DNA of 64,000 nucleotides, taken from Nocardia crassostreae. GTDB lineage: Bacteria > Actinomycetota > Actinomycetes > Mycobacteriales > Mycobacteriaceae. Below, one piece after another: positions 27,094-36,743 of the stretch. The notes under the pieces were generated by a model. The model was not told the origin of the DNA. It ran no database searches and worked only from the letters and a program-made list of their open reading frames with translations. The translations under genes and the position numbers were made by a program. The first letter of the stretch is position 1. Every line of letters begins with the position of its first letter. The stretch covers positions 62,001 to 126,000 of the forward strand of contig NZ_BDCH01000011.1 in assembly GCF_001613405.1 (NCBI RefSeq), written 5' to 3'.

Positions 27094-28260
27094 ATGGATC
27101 TCTTCGAATATCAGGCGAAGGAACTCTTCGTGAAGCACGGAGTGCCTTCGTCGGAGGGCCGGGTCACCGGCACGGCCGAGGACGCGCGTGCCATCGCGGA
27201 AGAAATCGGCAAGCCGGTGATGATCAAGTCGCAGGTCAAGGTCGGTGGCCGCGGCAAGGCCGGTGGCGTGAAGTACGCCGCCACCCCCGAGGACGCCTTC
27301 ACCCACGCCCAGAACATCCTGGGCCTGGACATCAAGGGCCACGTCACCAAGAAGATCCTGGTCGCCGAGGCCAAGTACATCGCGGAGGAGTACTACATCT
27401 CCTTCCTGCTGGACCGCTCCAACCGCACCTACCTGGCCATGTGCTCGGTCGAAGGCGGTATGGAGATCGAGGAAGTCGCCGCCACCAAGCCGGAGCGGCT
27501 GGCCAAGGTCGCCGTCGATGCCGTCAAGGGCGTCGATCTGGCCTTCGCCCGTTCCATTGCCGAGCAGGGCCACCTGCCCGCCGAGGTGCTCGACGCCGCG
27601 GCCGTGACCATCCAGAAGCTGTGGGAGGTGTTCGTCAAGGAGGACGCCACCCTGGTGGAGGTCAACCCGCTGGTTCGCACCCCCAACGACGAGATCCTGG
27701 CCCTCGACGGCAAGGTCACCCTGGACGAGAACGCCGAGTTCCGCCACGCCGACCACGCGGAGTTCGCGGATATCGACGCGACCGATCCGCTGGAGCTCAA
27801 GGCCAAGCAGAACGACCTCAACTACGTGAAGCTCGACGGCGAGGTCGGCATCATCGGCAATGGCGCCGGTCTCGTCATGTCGACCCTGGACGTCGTCGCC
27901 TACGCCGGTGAGAACCACGGCGGCGTCAAGCCCGCCAACTTCCTCGACATCGGCGGCGGCGCGTCCGCCGAGGTGATGGCCGCGGGTCTGGATGTCATCC
28001 TGGGCGACGCCCAGGTCAAGAGCGTGTTCGTGAACGTCTTCGGCGGCATCACCGCCTGTGACGCGGTCGCGAACGGCATTGTGAAGGCGCTGGAAATGCT
28101 TGGCGACGAGGCCAACAAGCCGCTGGTCGTCCGTCTGGACGGCAATAAGGTCGAAGAGGGCCGCAAGATCCTCGTCGACGCCAACCACCCGCTGGTGACT
28201 CTCGCTCAGACCATGGACGAAGGCGCCGACAAGGCCGCTGAGCTGGCTGCGGCCAAGTAA
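27094..28260 (+). CDS. sucC: Succinyl-CoA synthetase beta subunit
   Basis: A 388-residue ATP-grasp subunit that binds nucleotide and, with SucD, converts succinyl-CoA to succinate with substrate-level phosphorylation in the TCA cycle. It starts [12 protein letters not shown], and the ATP-grasp [12 protein letters not shown] loop and the C-terminal ligase region [17 protein letters not shown] are intact. ATG 27094 is the standard start. The next gene, sucD, begins 14 bp downstream, so the pair is co-transcribed; the same order occurs at Rv0951-Rv0952. Confidence 0.97.
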   Translation: MDLFEYQAKELFVKHGVPSSEGRVTGTAEDARAIAEEIGKPVMIKSQVKVGGRGKAGGVKYAATPEDAFTHAQNILGLDIKGHVTKKILVAEAKYIAEEYYISFLLDRSNRTYLAMCSVEGGMEIEEVAATKPERLAKVAVDAVKGVDLAFARSIAEQGHLPAEVLDAAAVTIQKLWEVFVKEDATLVEVNPLVRTPNDEILALDGKVTLDENAEFRHADHAEFADIDATDPLELKAKQNDLNYVKLDGEVGIIGNGAGLVMSTLDVVAYAGENHGGVKPANFLDIGGGASAEVMAAGLDVILGDAQVKSVFVNVFGGITACDAVANGIVKALEMLGDEANKPLVVRLDGNKVEEGRKILVDANHPLVTLAQTMDEGADKAAELAAAK

Positions 28261-28274
28261 GGACACGAACCAAC

Positions 28275-29189
28275 ATGTCTATCTTCCTGAACAAGGACAA
28301 CAAGGTCATCGTCCAGGGCATCACCGGTGGCGAGGGCACCAAGCACACCGCGCTGATGCTGAAGGCGGGCACCAATGTGGTCGGCGGCGTGAACGCGCGC
28401 AAGGCGGGCACCACCGTCAAGCACGTCGACGCCGACGGCAACGACATCGAGCTGCCGGTGTTCGCGTCGGTCGCCGAGGCCATGGAGAAGACCGGGGCCG
28501 ACACCTCGATCGCCTTTGTGCCCCCGGCCTTCTCGAAGGACGCCATCATCGAGGCCATCGACGCGGAGATCCCGCTGCTCGTGGTCATCACCGAGGGCAT
28601 CCCGGTGCAGGACACCGCCTACGCGTGGGCCTACAACGTGGACAAGGGCAACAAGACCCGCATCATCGGCCCGAACTGCCCCGGCATCATCACCCCGGGT
28701 GAGTCGCTGGTGGGCATCACCCCGGCCAACATCACCGGCAAGGGCCCGGTCGGCCTGGTCTCCAAGTCCGGCACCCTGACCTACCAGATGATGTACGAGC
28801 TGCGGGACTTCGGTTTCTCCACCGCCATCGGCATCGGCGGCGACCCGGTCATCGGCACCACCCACATCGACGCCATCGAGGCGTTCGAGAAGGATCCCGA
28901 GACCAAGCTCATCGTCATGATCGGCGAGATCGGCGGCGACGCCGAGGAGCGGGCCGCGGCCTACATCCAGGCCAATGTCACCAAGCCGGTCGTCGGCTAC
29001 GTCGCGGGCTTCACCGCCCCCGAGGGCAAGACCATGGGCCACGCGGGCGCCATCGTCTCCGGCTCGGCCGGTACCGCCCAGGCCAAGAAGGACGCCCTCG
29101 AGGCCGCGGGCGTGAAGGTCGGCAAGACCCCGTCCGAGACCGCCGCCCTGGCGCGCGAGATCCTCGAGAAGGCCAGCATCAGCGCTTGA
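28275..29189 (+). CDS. sucD: Succinyl-CoA synthetase alpha subunit
   Basis: A 304-residue CoA-binding subunit. The N-terminal Rossmann-like CoA domain contains [13 protein letters not shown]. The phosphorylated active-site histidine lies in the C-terminal [14 protein letters not shown]. The [14 protein letters not shown] motif is also present, as in all bacterial SucD. It follows sucC by 14 bp, and two strong hairpins follow, so sucCD ends as a transcription unit here. Confidence 0.97.
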   Translation: MSIFLNKDNKVIVQGITGGEGTKHTALMLKAGTNVVGGVNARKAGTTVKHVDADGNDIELPVFASVAEAMEKTGADTSIAFVPPAFSKDAIIEAIDAEIPLLVVITEGIPVQDTAYAWAYNVDKGNKTRIIGPNCPGIITPGESLVGITPANITGKGPVGLVSKSGTLTYQMMYELRDFGFSTAIGIGGDPVIGTTHIDAIEAFEKDPETKLIVMIGEIGGDAEERAAAYIQANVTKPVVGYVAGFTAPEGKTMGHAGAIVSGSAGTAQAKKDALEAAGVKVGKTPSETAALAREILEKASISA

Positions 29190-29197
29190 TGGTTCTC

Positions 29198-29227
29198 GTG
29201 CCCCGCTGCCTGACGGCAGCGGGGCAC
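29198..29227 (+). terminator. sucCD terminator hairpin 1
   Basis: A perfect 13-bp stem, GTGCCCCGCTGCC with its complement, around the loop TGAC. It starts nine bases after the sucD stop. No U-tract. Confidence 0.75.
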
Positions 29228-29302
29228 AGGACAAGGAGTGGGGAGGTTCGGCCCCGCGGGGCCTCAACGGGCACAGCCCAAAGGTTCAGCCGGGCGCAGC
29301 CC

Positions 29303-29330
29303 TAAGGGGGTTCGGGGGCTTAGCCCCCGC
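29303..29330 (+). repeat. Dispersed GGGGGCTTAGCCCCC palindromic repeat, copy 1
   Basis: TAAGGGGGTT is followed by a short palindrome CGGGGGCTTAGCCCCCG. The same 28-29 base unit recurs at 56192-56220 with one extra C, also intergenic and 3' of a gene. It resembles a REP-like intergenic element spread in this genome. Confidence 0.7.
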
Positions 29331-29352
29331 TCCTCCTACCCACATGAATGCA

Positions 29353-29380
29353 GACCGCCTGCCGAATCCGGCAGGCGGTC
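29353..29380 (+). terminator. sucCD terminator hairpin 2
   Basis: A perfect 12-bp stem GACCGCCTGCCG around the loop AATC, followed by TTCGCTTTT. It is a good intrinsic terminator shape. Confidence 0.8.
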
Positions 29381-29600
29381 TTCGCTTTTCGCGCGGGAGT
29401 GTGTCGGGTTGCACATGAGATCGGGGGTTAGGGGAACTCCCGCTGGGTACACGCCCCTTGACGTTTGCGCTGCTGGGCGTATCGCTCGGCGGATATCCGG
29501 GTATTGCGTTCCGGCGTCGGTCGGTGGTACATCGTGACCCCGGCCGTCCGGTGCAGTAGCGTCGTGGGAGTTCGTGAACGACTCGATAGGAGACGACGAC

Positions 29601-30437
29601 ATGTCATACCCGACCGGGGGCTCGGGCTCGGGATACAACTCGCCCGCGCCGCAGCCCTCCTCCGGACCCGGCTACGGCGCTGCGCCCGCGGGCGGTCCCG
29701 CTGCCGGGTCGAGCACGACGGCTGCGGCGGGCAAGGGCCTGCCCTACTTCCTCACCGTGGGCGTGGCCGCCCTCGGTGTCCTCAACTTCCTGCTGGGCTT
29801 CGCTCCGGCCAAGGGCAGCTCGGATATCGACCTGAGCTTCAACCTGTTCGAGTCCGTGCCGGCGCTGCCCGCCTTCCTGCTGTTCGCGGGTCTGCTCGCG
29901 GGCCTGTCGCTGCTGCCCAAGCAGGACTGGGTCGGTGCGGCGGCCGCCGCCTCGGTGTCGGCGTTCCTGGCGGTGCTGTTCTACTCGTTCGCCGGTGAGC
30001 TCGACAACGAGTGGGGCGCCTGGGTCATTCTGTTCCTGTCGTTCGTGCTGGCCGTGCTGGCGGTGCTGTTCGAGACCGGCATCATCAAGCCCCCGGCCCC
30101 GAAGCCCGCTGCGCCGCAGGGCGGTTTTGGCCAGCAGCCGTTCAGCTCGACCGGTCCGCAGGGCTACCAGCAGCAGGGCTACGGCCAGCAGGGTGGCTTC
30201 CAGGCATTCGGCCAGCCGGGTCAGCAGGCCGGGCAGCCGTCCTACGGGCAGCAGGGTGGTTTCGGCCAGCCGCCGTCCTACGGTCAGCAGCAGCCCGCCG
30301 GGAACGATGCCGCGACCCAGCACTTCGGCGCCGCGCCGCGCCAGGCGCCGCAGCCGTTCGGCGGCGAGCATAACGCCGATCCGTCGGCGGACGCCACCCG
30401 CGCGTTCCGTCCGGGCCAGGACGACGCCAGCAAGTAG
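29601..30437 (+). CDS. DUF5336 family membrane protein (34-kDa antigen type)
   Basis: A 278-residue protein with a Gly/Ser/Pro-rich start (1-45), four predicted membrane helices (about 48-160) and a long Gln/Gly/Pro-rich tail with repeated GYGQQGGF and QPSYGQQGGF units. This is the layout of M. tuberculosis Rv0954, reported as a member of the cell-division membrane network. The tail is cytoplasmic and probably disordered. It lies between sucD and the PerM-like gene as in mycobacteria. ATG 29601 has AGGAGACG upstream. Confidence 0.88.
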   Translation: MSYPTGGSGSGYNSPAPQPSSGPGYGAAPAGGPAAGSSTTAAAGKGLPYFLTVGVAALGVLNFLLGFAPAKGSSDIDLSFNLFESVPALPAFLLFAGLLAGLSLLPKQDWVGAAAAASVSAFLAVLFYSFAGELDNEWGAWVILFLSFVLAVLAVLFETGIIKPPAPKPAAPQGGFGQQPFSSTGPQGYQQQGYGQQGGFQAFGQPGQQAGQPSYGQQGGFGQPPSYGQQQPAGNDAATQHFGAAPRQAPQPFGGEHNADPSADATRAFRPGQDDASK

Positions 30438-30465
30438 TCCGAGCGGGACTGCGGATCGAAATGCC

Positions 30466-30498
30466 AACGGCCCCCGGGTTTCGCACCCGGGGGCCGTT
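30466..30498 (+). terminator. Terminator after the DUF5336 gene
   Basis: A perfect 14-bp stem AACGGCCCCCGGGT with a five-base loop, starting 28 bases after the stop codon. It separates this gene from the PerM-like gene. Confidence 0.8.
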
Positions 30499-30575
30499 CC
30501 CATTGCCGCGCCCGGTGCGGCCGCCGCTGTTCCCGGTGTGCGGCCCGGCCCGGCGCGCCTGACCCTCTGGTTTCG

Positions 30576-32177
30576 GTGAAGATGCCACGCTGGAATGCCA
30601 TGAATGCCCCGAGAACCGCCTTGGCTCGCCTGGACGATGAGGACGTGCGGGCGGCCCCGCGCACCCGCACCCGCGTCCGGCGATCGAGCGGCGGCGGGGG
30701 CGGATTCGGATCGCTGACCCCCGAACGCGCGCGCGTACTGCTGATCGTCGCCGCGCGGGCGTCGAGCATCACGCTGCTGCTCATCCTGGCGCTCGTCTTC
30801 GGCACCCTGCTCGCCGCGGGCAGCGGGCTGACCGGCGCGCCCGGCGCCGTCTCCGCGAGCTGGCTTGCGGTGCACCAGGTTCCGCTGACCATCGGCAAGG
30901 CCGATATCGGCCTGTGGCCGCTGCTGCCGACCGCGTTCCTGCTGTGGCTGGTCGCCAAGGATTGCGCCCGCGCCACCGAACCGGACAGCACGCCCGCCGA
31001 TCTCGGCTGGATCGCGGGTGCGGCGGTGGGCGGGCCGCTGCTGGTTACCGCGGTCTGCCTGGCCGTGGCCGACGATGCCTCGGCCGTGGTGGCGCTGCGC
31101 GCGCCGAACACCTCCTTCTCCTTCGCCTGGGTGATCGGGCTGCATCTGCTGGCCGCGGCCGCGGGCGTGGGTTCGCGGCGGTGGCGGGATCTACTGGATC
31201 TACTACCGATTCCCGTGCCGGACTGGGTGATTCCGGGTATCCGCGCGGGCGCGGTGGCCGTGGCGCGGCTGCTGGCCGCGGCGGCCGCCCTGACCGTGAT
31301 CTCCCTCCTGGCGCACTGGTCGCGCATCGGCGAGACCTACGCGGCGGCCGGAAATTTCGTGGGCGTACTGGGTTTGACGCTGCTGTCGCTGGCGTTCCTG
31401 CCGAATGTGGCCATCGACGCGGTGAGCGTGCTGCTCGGCGGGCAGGCCCACATCGGCCCTGGCTCGCTCGGCCTGTTCGGCATCGAGGGCGCGCCCGTGC
31501 CCGCCGTGCCGATCATGGCGGCGGCGCCGTCCGGTCCGGCGGCGGCCTGGTGGGCCGCACTGCTGATCGTCCCCGCCGCGGTGGGCGTGCTGGGCGGCCT
31601 GGACTGCGGTCGCACCGCGGGCGACCACGCCAAGGCGCCGTGGGCCATGCTGACCTCCGCCGGTGTCGCCGCCGTCCTGCTCGCGGGGCTCGGCCTCCTC
31701 GCGGGCGGCGAACTGGGCAGCTTCGGCTGGATCGGCCCGAATGTCCCGCTCACGCTGGTGCTGGCCTTCGTCTGGCTGGCGCTGCCCGGTTATGTGGGCG
31801 TCGTGGCCGCGCGCTTCTTCGCGCCCGCCGCCCCGGCGACCGCGTACGCCGAGGAGGACTACGCCGACGACGATGACGAATACGACGAGTACGACGACGA
31901 TTACGCGGACGACGACTACGAAGACGACCGCGACTACGAAGACGACTACGCCGACGACGAGTACGACGATGCCGACGGCGGCGACTACGAAGCCGACCAC
32001 GACAACGAGTACTACATCGATCCGGACGGCGACCCGGATCGCGAGGACGCCCTCGACGGCGAACTGGTCGAGGAGCAGCCCGCCCTGGCCTCGGAACCGC
32101 ATATCGATCCCGGCGAGGATCTCGACATCGTCGACGCCGAGGTGGTGGACGGTCCACGGTCGGCCGACCAGAGGTGA
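30576..32177 (+). CDS. PerM-like DUF6350 integral membrane protein
   Basis: A 533-residue protein with about nine to ten hydrophobic helices between residues 55 and 420. It is the positional and domain equivalent of Rv0955/PerM, which in M. tuberculosis supports cell division and persistence. The C-terminal 110 residues are an unusual acidic tail made of repeated D/E/Y units (YADDDYEDDRDYEDDYADDE and similar), likely disordered and cytoplasmic. GTG 30576 is the first start; ATG 30582 and ATG 30600 are alternatives. It precedes purN-purH, as in mycobacteria. Confidence 0.85.
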   Translation: MKMPRWNAMNAPRTALARLDDEDVRAAPRTRTRVRRSSGGGGGFGSLTPERARVLLIVAARASSITLLLILALVFGTLLAAGSGLTGAPGAVSASWLAVHQVPLTIGKADIGLWPLLPTAFLLWLVAKDCARATEPDSTPADLGWIAGAAVGGPLLVTAVCLAVADDASAVVALRAPNTSFSFAWVIGLHLLAAAAGVGSRRWRDLLDLLPIPVPDWVIPGIRAGAVAVARLLAAAAALTVISLLAHWSRIGETYAAAGNFVGVLGLTLLSLAFLPNVAIDAVSVLLGGQAHIGPGSLGLFGIEGAPVPAVPIMAAAPSGPAAAWWAALLIVPAAVGVLGGLDCGRTAGDHAKAPWAMLTSAGVAAVLLAGLGLLAGGELGSFGWIGPNVPLTLVLAFVWLALPGYVGVVAARFFAPAAPATAYAEEDYADDDDEYDEYDDDYADDDYEDDRDYEDDYADDEYDDADGGDYEADHDNEYYIDPDGDPDREDALDGELVEEQPALASEPHIDPGEDLDIVDAEVVDGPRSADQR

Positions 32178-32377
32178 CAACTGATCTCGTGCGGCGAGGG
32201 TAACTCGTCGGGTACGTCCAGAATCGGTTCGGCTCCCGACCGCCGGCACGCGTTGCCAACGGTCAACGGCTCCCAGCCGGGCGCTGAAGGTTCGGGGAGG
32301 CGGCACAGCTAGGCTCTAGGCGGCGACGGTAATCCCCTCGCCGTTCCTTCCCGCTCCGACACACAGGGAGTAGAGCG

Positions 32378-33031
32378 CTGACCACGCCAGCCCAGTTGTT
32401 GCCGCCGCCCGCGCCCGCGACCATTGTCGTGCTGGCCTCCGGCACCGGCTCCCTCCTGCGATCCCTCCTGGAAGCGACTCGGCGGCCCGGTTATCCGGCG
32501 CAGGTCGTGGCGGTCGGTGTGGATCGTGAGTGCGCGGCTCTCGACCATGCCGAGACGTTCGAGATCTCCTCGTTCAAGGCGGAGCTGGGCGAGTTCGCGA
32601 ATCGCGCGGAATGGGACAAGGCGCTCACCGAGATCGTGGATGCCTTCCGGCCCGATCTGGTGGTCTCCGCCGGATTCATGAAGATTCTGGGCCCGGCCTT
32701 CCTGGACCGTTTCGGCGGCCGCATCATCAATACCCATCCCGCGCTGCTGCCCGCCTTCCCGGGCGCGCACGGCGTGCGCGACGCGCTCGCCTACGGGGTG
32801 CGGGTCACCGGCTCCACCGTGCATCTGGTCGACGCGGGCGTCGATACCGGGCCGATTCTCGCGCAGGAGGCGGTCACCGTACTGCCCGGCGACGACGAGG
32901 CCACCCTGCACGAGCGCATCAAGGTCGTGGAGCGCCGGCTGCTGGCGGAAGTCGTCGCGGCCGTCGCCGAACGGGGCATTGTCTCCGATGGACGAAAGGC
33001 AGTAATTCCAGATGAGCGAGATCTCCGGTGA
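32378..33031 (+). CDS. purN: Phosphoribosylglycinamide formyltransferase
   Basis: It transfers a formyl group from 10-formyl-THF to GAR in purine synthesis. The core [15 protein letters not shown] (phosphate binding) and the catalytic N-H-D set in [17 protein letters not shown] and VDTGPI are intact. The start is unusual: the best Shine-Dalgarno (AGGGAG, 32365-32370) is seven bases before CTG 32378, giving [11 protein letters not shown] and 217 residues. The first canonical start in frame is TTG 32396 (211 residues), 25 bases from that site. Either CTG is used or the base is a mutated or misread GTG. It overlaps purH as GTGA. Confidence 0.92.
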   Translation: MTTPAQLLPPPAPATIVVLASGTGSLLRSLLEATRRPGYPAQVVAVGVDRECAALDHAETFEISSFKAELGEFANRAEWDKALTEIVDAFRPDLVVSAGFMKILGPAFLDRFGGRIINTHPALLPAFPGAHGVRDALAYGVRVTGSTVHLVDAGVDTGPILAQEAVTVLPGDDEATLHERIKVVERRLLAEVVAAVAERGIVSDGRKAVIPDERDLR

Positions 33032-34611
33032 GTGAACGCAAGCCGATCAAGCGGGCCCTCGTAAGCGTCTACGACAAGACCGGTCTGATCGAACTGGCGA
33101 CCGGCCTGCACAATGCGGGCATCGAGCTGGTGTCGACCGGCTCCACCGCCGGGAAGATCGCCGACGCGGGCATTCCGGTCACCAAAGTGGAAGACCTGAC
33201 CGGTTTTCCGGAGACCCTGGACGGCCGGGTCAAGACCCTGCACCCGCGCGTGCACGCGGGCATCCTGGCCGACACCCGCAAGGACGAGCACCTCGACCAG
33301 CTCGTGGAGCTCGGCGTCGAGGCCTTCCAGCTGGTCGTGGTGAACCTCTACCCGTTCACCCAGACCGTGGCCTCCGGCGCGAGCATCGACGAATCGGTCG
33401 AGCAGATCGATATCGGCGGGCCGTCCATGGTGCGCGCCGCGGCCAAGAACCACCCGTCGGTGGCGGTCGTGGCGGACAGCGGCGAGTACGACAAGGTGCT
33501 CGCGGCCGTGGCGCGCGGCGGTTTCACCTTCGCCGAGCGGACCGCCCTGGCCGCCAAGGCCTTCCAGCACACCGCCTCCTACGATGTGGCCGTCGCCAGC
33601 TGGATGACCAGCGTGGCCGCCCCGGCCGCCGCCGCGGCGGACGCCGAAGCCGAAGCGCCGCAGCAGTTCCCGGCCTGGATCGGCGCCACCTGGACCCGCG
33701 ACGCGGTGCTGCGCTACGGCGAGAACCCGCATCAGAACGCCGCCGTCTACAGCACCGAGGCCGGTCCGGCCGGACTGGCGCAGGCGAAGCAGTTGCACGG
33801 CAAGGAAATGTCGTTCAACAACTACACCGACGCCGATGCCGCCTGGCGCGCCGCCTACGACTTCGACGAGCCCGCGGTCGCGGTCATCAAGCACGCCAAT
33901 CCGTGCGGTATCGCCGTCGGCGCGGATATCGCCGAGGCGCACCGCAAGGCGCACGCCACCGATCCGGTGAGCGCGTACGGCGGCGTCATCGCGGCCAACC
34001 GCGAGGTGAGCGTGGAGATGGCCGAGCAGGTCGCGGAGATCTTCACCGAGGTCATCGTGGCGCCCGCCTACGCCAATGGCGCGGTGGAAGTGTTGCAGCG
34101 CAAGAAGAATGTGCGCGTGCTCGTGGCCGAACCGGCGCAGCGCAAGGGCCCGGAGTTGCGTCCGGTCAGCGGCGGCGTGCTGCTGCAGGAGCGCGATATT
34201 CTCGACGCCGAGGGCGACGATCCGGCCAACTGGATCCTCGCCGCGGGCGAGGCGGCCGATGAGCAGACCCTGGCCGATCTCGAATTCGCTTGGCGCGCTT
34301 GCCGTGCCGTGAAGTCCAACGCCATCCTGCTGGCCGATGCGGGCGCCGCCGTCGGCGTGGGCATGGGGCAGGTCAATCGCGTCGACTCCTGCAAGCTGGC
34401 GGTCGAGCGCGCCGGTGACCGCGCCAAGGGTTCGGTCGCCGCCTCCGATGCGTTCTTCCCGTTCTCGGACGGTCCGCAGATCCTGGTCGCCGCGGGCGTG
34501 CGCGCCATCGTGCAGCCGGGCGGGTCCATTCGCGACAAGGACACCATCGAGCTGTGCAAGGAAGCCGGAGTCACCTTGTACCTGACGGGATCTCGTCACT
34601 TCGCCCACTGA
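33028..34611 (+). CDS. purH: Bifunctional AICAR transformylase/IMP cyclohydrolase
   Basis: A 527-residue enzyme for the last two steps of IMP synthesis. The N-terminal MGS-like cyclohydrolase domain contains [16 protein letters not shown] and [12 protein letters not shown]. The C-terminal transformylase domain has [13 protein letters not shown], the catalytic Lys-His pair in IKHANPCG and a normal C-terminus [11 protein letters not shown] 33028 overlaps the purN stop, so the two are translationally coupled. A strong bidirectional hairpin follows. Confidence 0.97.
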   Translation: MSERKPIKRALVSVYDKTGLIELATGLHNAGIELVSTGSTAGKIADAGIPVTKVEDLTGFPETLDGRVKTLHPRVHAGILADTRKDEHLDQLVELGVEAFQLVVVNLYPFTQTVASGASIDESVEQIDIGGPSMVRAAAKNHPSVAVVADSGEYDKVLAAVARGGFTFAERTALAAKAFQHTASYDVAVASWMTSVAAPAAAAADAEAEAPQQFPAWIGATWTRDAVLRYGENPHQNAAVYSTEAGPAGLAQAKQLHGKEMSFNNYTDADAAWRAAYDFDEPAVAVIKHANPCGIAVGADIAEAHRKAHATDPVSAYGGVIAANREVSVEMAEQVAEIFTEVIVAPAYANGAVEVLQRKKNVRVLVAEPAQRKGPELRPVSGGVLLQERDILDAEGDDPANWILAAGEAADEQTLADLEFAWRACRAVKSNAILLADAGAAVGVGMGQVNRVDSCKLAVERAGDRAKGSVAASDAFFPFSDGPQILVAAGVRAIVQPGGSIRDKDTIELCKEAGVTLYLTGSRHFAH

Positions 34612-34621
34612 CGAGGGCGTG

Positions 34622-34658
34622 AAGGAGGGTGTGGGAGCTGGGCTCCCACACCCTCCTT
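34622..34658. terminator. Bidirectional terminator between purH and a lipoprotein gene
   Basis: A perfect 17-bp stem with a three-base loop (TGG). It ends three bases before the convergent lipoprotein stop, so it serves both strands. Confidence 0.85.
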
Positions 34659-34660
34659 GC

Positions 34661-35128
34661 TTATTCGGCGTTCACGACTTTCCGGTCGCCGAGTGGAGCC
34701 TTCAGCTGGATCTCGAGGCTGCCGAAGACCAGGCTCTGGACGCACATCTTGCCCGCGGCGTCGGCGCGGGTGCCGCCGCGCAGGGCGACGGTGACGGTGG
34801 TGTCGGTCTCGGTCACGGTGGCGTCCACGCCGTAGCACTCCGGGACGCCGGTCTGGAAGTTGACGGCGATCTTGTCGGGCGCGATGCGGGTCCAGCTGTC
34901 GAACTGGATCGGGCGCGGGTTCACCAGATTCGGGTCGGCGGTGAAGGGTCGGCCGAGTTGATCCGCGGGGGCCTCGGTGGGTTCGGGGGCCGCCGTGGTG
35001 GTGACCGCGGCGCTGGTCGTGGTCGAGTGACCACTGTGGTCTTCGGTGTTTCCACATGCCGTGACAGCCAGGCTCAGGACCGCGGCTCCGGCGGTGGCAA
35101 TCAGGCGGCGTCGCCAAATCCCGTACAT
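34661..35128 (-). CDS. Secreted lipoprotein of unknown function
   Basis: A 155-residue protein with a basic N-terminus (WRRRL), a hydrophobic segment and the lipobox LAVTAC ending in Cys25. A Thr/Pro/Ala-rich linker follows (about 30-55), then a compact domain containing NPRPIQFDSWTRIAPDKIAV and a pair of cysteines (Cys98 and Cys128 region) that could form a disulfide. It resembles short actinobacterial cell-envelope lipoproteins; I recognise no catalytic motif. It ends against purH across a shared terminator. Confidence 0.75.
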   Translation of the reverse strand: MYGIWRRRLIATAGAAVLSLAVTACGNTEDHSGHSTTTSAAVTTTAAPEPTEAPADQLGRPFTADPNLVNPRPIQFDSWTRIAPDKIAVNFQTGVPECYGVDATVTETDTTVTVALRGGTRADAAGKMCVQSLVFGSLEIQLKAPLGDRKVVNAE

Positions 35129-35346
35129 GGCCTAAACCCTAGTGTCTAGGGACCGTACGGCCGGTTCGAAGCGGCCGATTTGTTGATCTAGCGAATTTCT
35201 GGCGAAGACACGCCGAAATGTCTGAGTCGTCCGGCGCGTATCCCCCCGAGTGTCGCGCGATCGTCGGTAGTCTCGAAGGTAGATGTGCGAATGCGGTTCT
35301 CGTGCCATCGATTTACCGAAGATCCCCCCTCCGAAAGGACACCACC

Positions 35347-35903
35347 GTGGGCGATTCGTTGAAGGTCGGCGAAGAACTCGGTCTGGGCCAGTCGCTGCAA
35401 GGCGGCGCCTACACACTGACTCTGCAAGATGACGGCAACCTGGTGCTGTCCCAGCCCGACGGCAAAGTGTTGTGGAGCACCCTCACTCACGGCCAGGGTG
35501 TGCAGCGCGCCGTGCTCCAGGACGACGGCAACTTCGTCGTCTACAAGGGTGACGGCGCCGCCTGGTCCACCGAAACCAATGGCAAGAGCGCCGACCGCCT
35601 GGTCGTGCAGTCCGATGCCAACGTCGTGCTCTACGGCTCCGACGGCAGCGCACTCTGGTCCAGCGGCACCAATACCGACAACCCCCTCCCGGCCCCCGAA
35701 CCGGTCACCCAGGCCGCCGCCGTCGAGGACGCACCCCCGCCGCCCCCGCCGCCCAGACCTACACGGTCGAACCCGGCGACACCCTGTGGGCCATCGCCGA
35801 ACGCTTCTACGGCGACGGCAACCGCTACCAGGACATCGCCAACGCCAACGGCATCCCCAACCCGGACGCCATCAACGCGGGCCAGGTCCTCACCATCCCG
35901 TAA
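35347..35903 (+). pseudogene. Bulb-type lectin plus LysM protein, frameshifted
   Basis: From GTG 35347 (with GAAAGGA ten bases upstream) residues 1-115 form a B-lectin domain carrying three QDDGN or QSDAN units (QDDGNLVLS, QDDGNFVVY, QSDANVVLY) that in this fold bind mannose. A Pro-rich linker follows. The LysM domain (YTVEPGDTLWAIAERFYGDG, ending AGQVLTIP at 35903) is in the next frame. Adding one C in the proline tract near 35752 restores QTYTVEPG and a 185-residue protein. There is no signal peptide, so export, if any, is non-classical. The pair could bind mannan-type glycans and peptidoglycan. Confidence 0.8.
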
Positions 35904-35918
35904 TCCCCCTGAACGCGG

Positions 35919-35958
35919 AGCGCCCCCGATGCGTAAGCATCGGGGGCGCTTGGTTTTT
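35919..35958. terminator. Terminator between the lectin-LysM gene and rpsR
   Basis: AGCGCCCCCGATGC pairs with its complement around GTAA (stem 14 bp), followed by TGGTTTTT. It is a classical intrinsic terminator that also serves the convergent rpsR operon. Confidence 0.85.
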
Positions 35959-35963
35959 CGTCC

Positions 35964-36218
35964 CTACCGGCTGGTGAAGGGGAGCAATGCTATTTCGCGG
36001 GCGTTCTTCACGGCGACGGCGACCTGGCGCTGCTGCTGCGGGGTCAGGCCGGTCACGCGGCGGCTGCGGATCTTGCCGCGGTCGGAGATGAACGTGCGGA
36101 GCAGGTTCACGTCCTTGTAGTCGACGGTTTCGACGCCCGCGGCGATGAGGGGGTTCTTCTTCGGGCGGCGGGCCTGCTCGGCGCGGACCTTTTTCGACGG
36201 TGCTCGCTTCACTGCCAT
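35964..36218 (-). CDS. rpsR: Ribosomal protein bS18, zinc-independent paralogue
   Basis: An 84-residue small-subunit protein. The core [42 protein letters not shown] is canonical. The N-terminus lacks the CPxC-type cysteines of the zinc-binding form (it starts [21 protein letters not shown]), so this is the C-minus paralogue made under zinc limitation. It is last in the minus-strand operon rpmB-rpmG-rpsN-rpsR, corresponding to M. tuberculosis Rv2055c-Rv2058c. Confidence 0.93.
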   Translation of the reverse strand: MAVKRAPSKKVRAEQARRPKKNPLIAAGVETVDYKDVNLLRTFISDRGKIRSRRVTGLTPQQQRQVAVAVKNAREIALLPFTSR

Positions 36219-36253
36219 GTCAGCGGTTCCTTACTCACGAGATCTGTGGGTGC

Positions 36254-36559
36254 TTACCAGCTCGATTTGTGTACACCGGGCAGTTCTCCCCGGTGAGCCA
36301 TCTCGCGCACGCGCACTCGCGAGAGACCGAATTTCCGGAGATGTCCGCGCGGGCGTCCGTCCGCGGCGTCCCGATTGCGCAAGCGTATCGGACTGGCATC
36401 ACGCGGCATCCTCTGCAGGGCGCTCTGCGCGGCGGCCCGCTGCTCGTCGGTGCTGGACGGCTTGCGGATGATTTCCTTGAGCTCGGCACGGCGCTCGGCG
36501 TAGCGGGCGACGACGAGCTTGCGGGCCTCGTTCTTCTCGATCTTCGACTTCTTGGCCAT
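36254..36559 (-). CDS. rpsN: Ribosomal protein uS14, zinc-independent paralogue
   Basis: A 101-residue long-form S14 ([31 protein letters not shown]). The zinc form has two CxxC pairs; here the matching region reads [23 protein letters not shown] with no cysteine. It completes the 30S head at the uS14 position when zinc is short. ATG 36559 lies one base after the rpmG stop. A longer frame to 36661 only extends over rpmG and is not real. Confidence 0.93.
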   Translation of the reverse strand: MAKKSKIEKNEARKLVVARYAERRAELKEIIRKPSSTDEQRAAAQSALQRMPRDASPIRLRNRDAADGRPRGHLRKFGLSRVRVREMAHRGELPGVHKSSW

Positions 36560-36560
36560 G

Positions 36561-36731
36561 TCAGCGGTCCTCGCGGAAGTCGACGTGCTTGCGCACGACC
36601 GGATCGTATTTGCGCAGCACCATGCGGTCGGGATCATTGCGCCGGTTCTTACGGGTGACATAGGTGTACCCGGTGCCCGCGGTGGACTTGAGCTTGATGA
36701 TCGGCCGGATATCGGTCGATTTCGATGCCAT
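36561..36731 (-). CDS. rpmG: Ribosomal protein bL33, zinc-independent paralogue
   Basis: A 56-residue 50S protein: [19 protein letters not shown], then [21 protein letters not shown]. The two CxxC zinc pairs of the standard L33 are absent (the first position is KLKST, the second VVRKHV). It is read on the minus strand from ATG 36731 and ends one base before rpsN. It sits 12 bases behind the rpmB stop in the same operon. Confidence 0.92.
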   Translation of the reverse strand: MASKSTDIRPIIKLKSTAGTGYTYVTRKNRRNDPDRMVLRKYDPVVRKHVDFREDR

Positions 36732-36743
36732 CGAATGCCTCCT

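Larger units (their letters stand above)
29228..29600. other. Gene-free stretch downstream of sucD
   Basis: It holds a dispersed GC-rich repeat (29303-29330), a second hairpin (29353-29380) and, from about 29380, the probable promoter of the DUF5336 gene. No open frame is convincing. Confidence 0.6.

Noticed and set aside
36562..36661. An N-terminal extension of uS14
   Set aside because: It is the out-of-frame reading of rpmG; uS14 starts at 36559.
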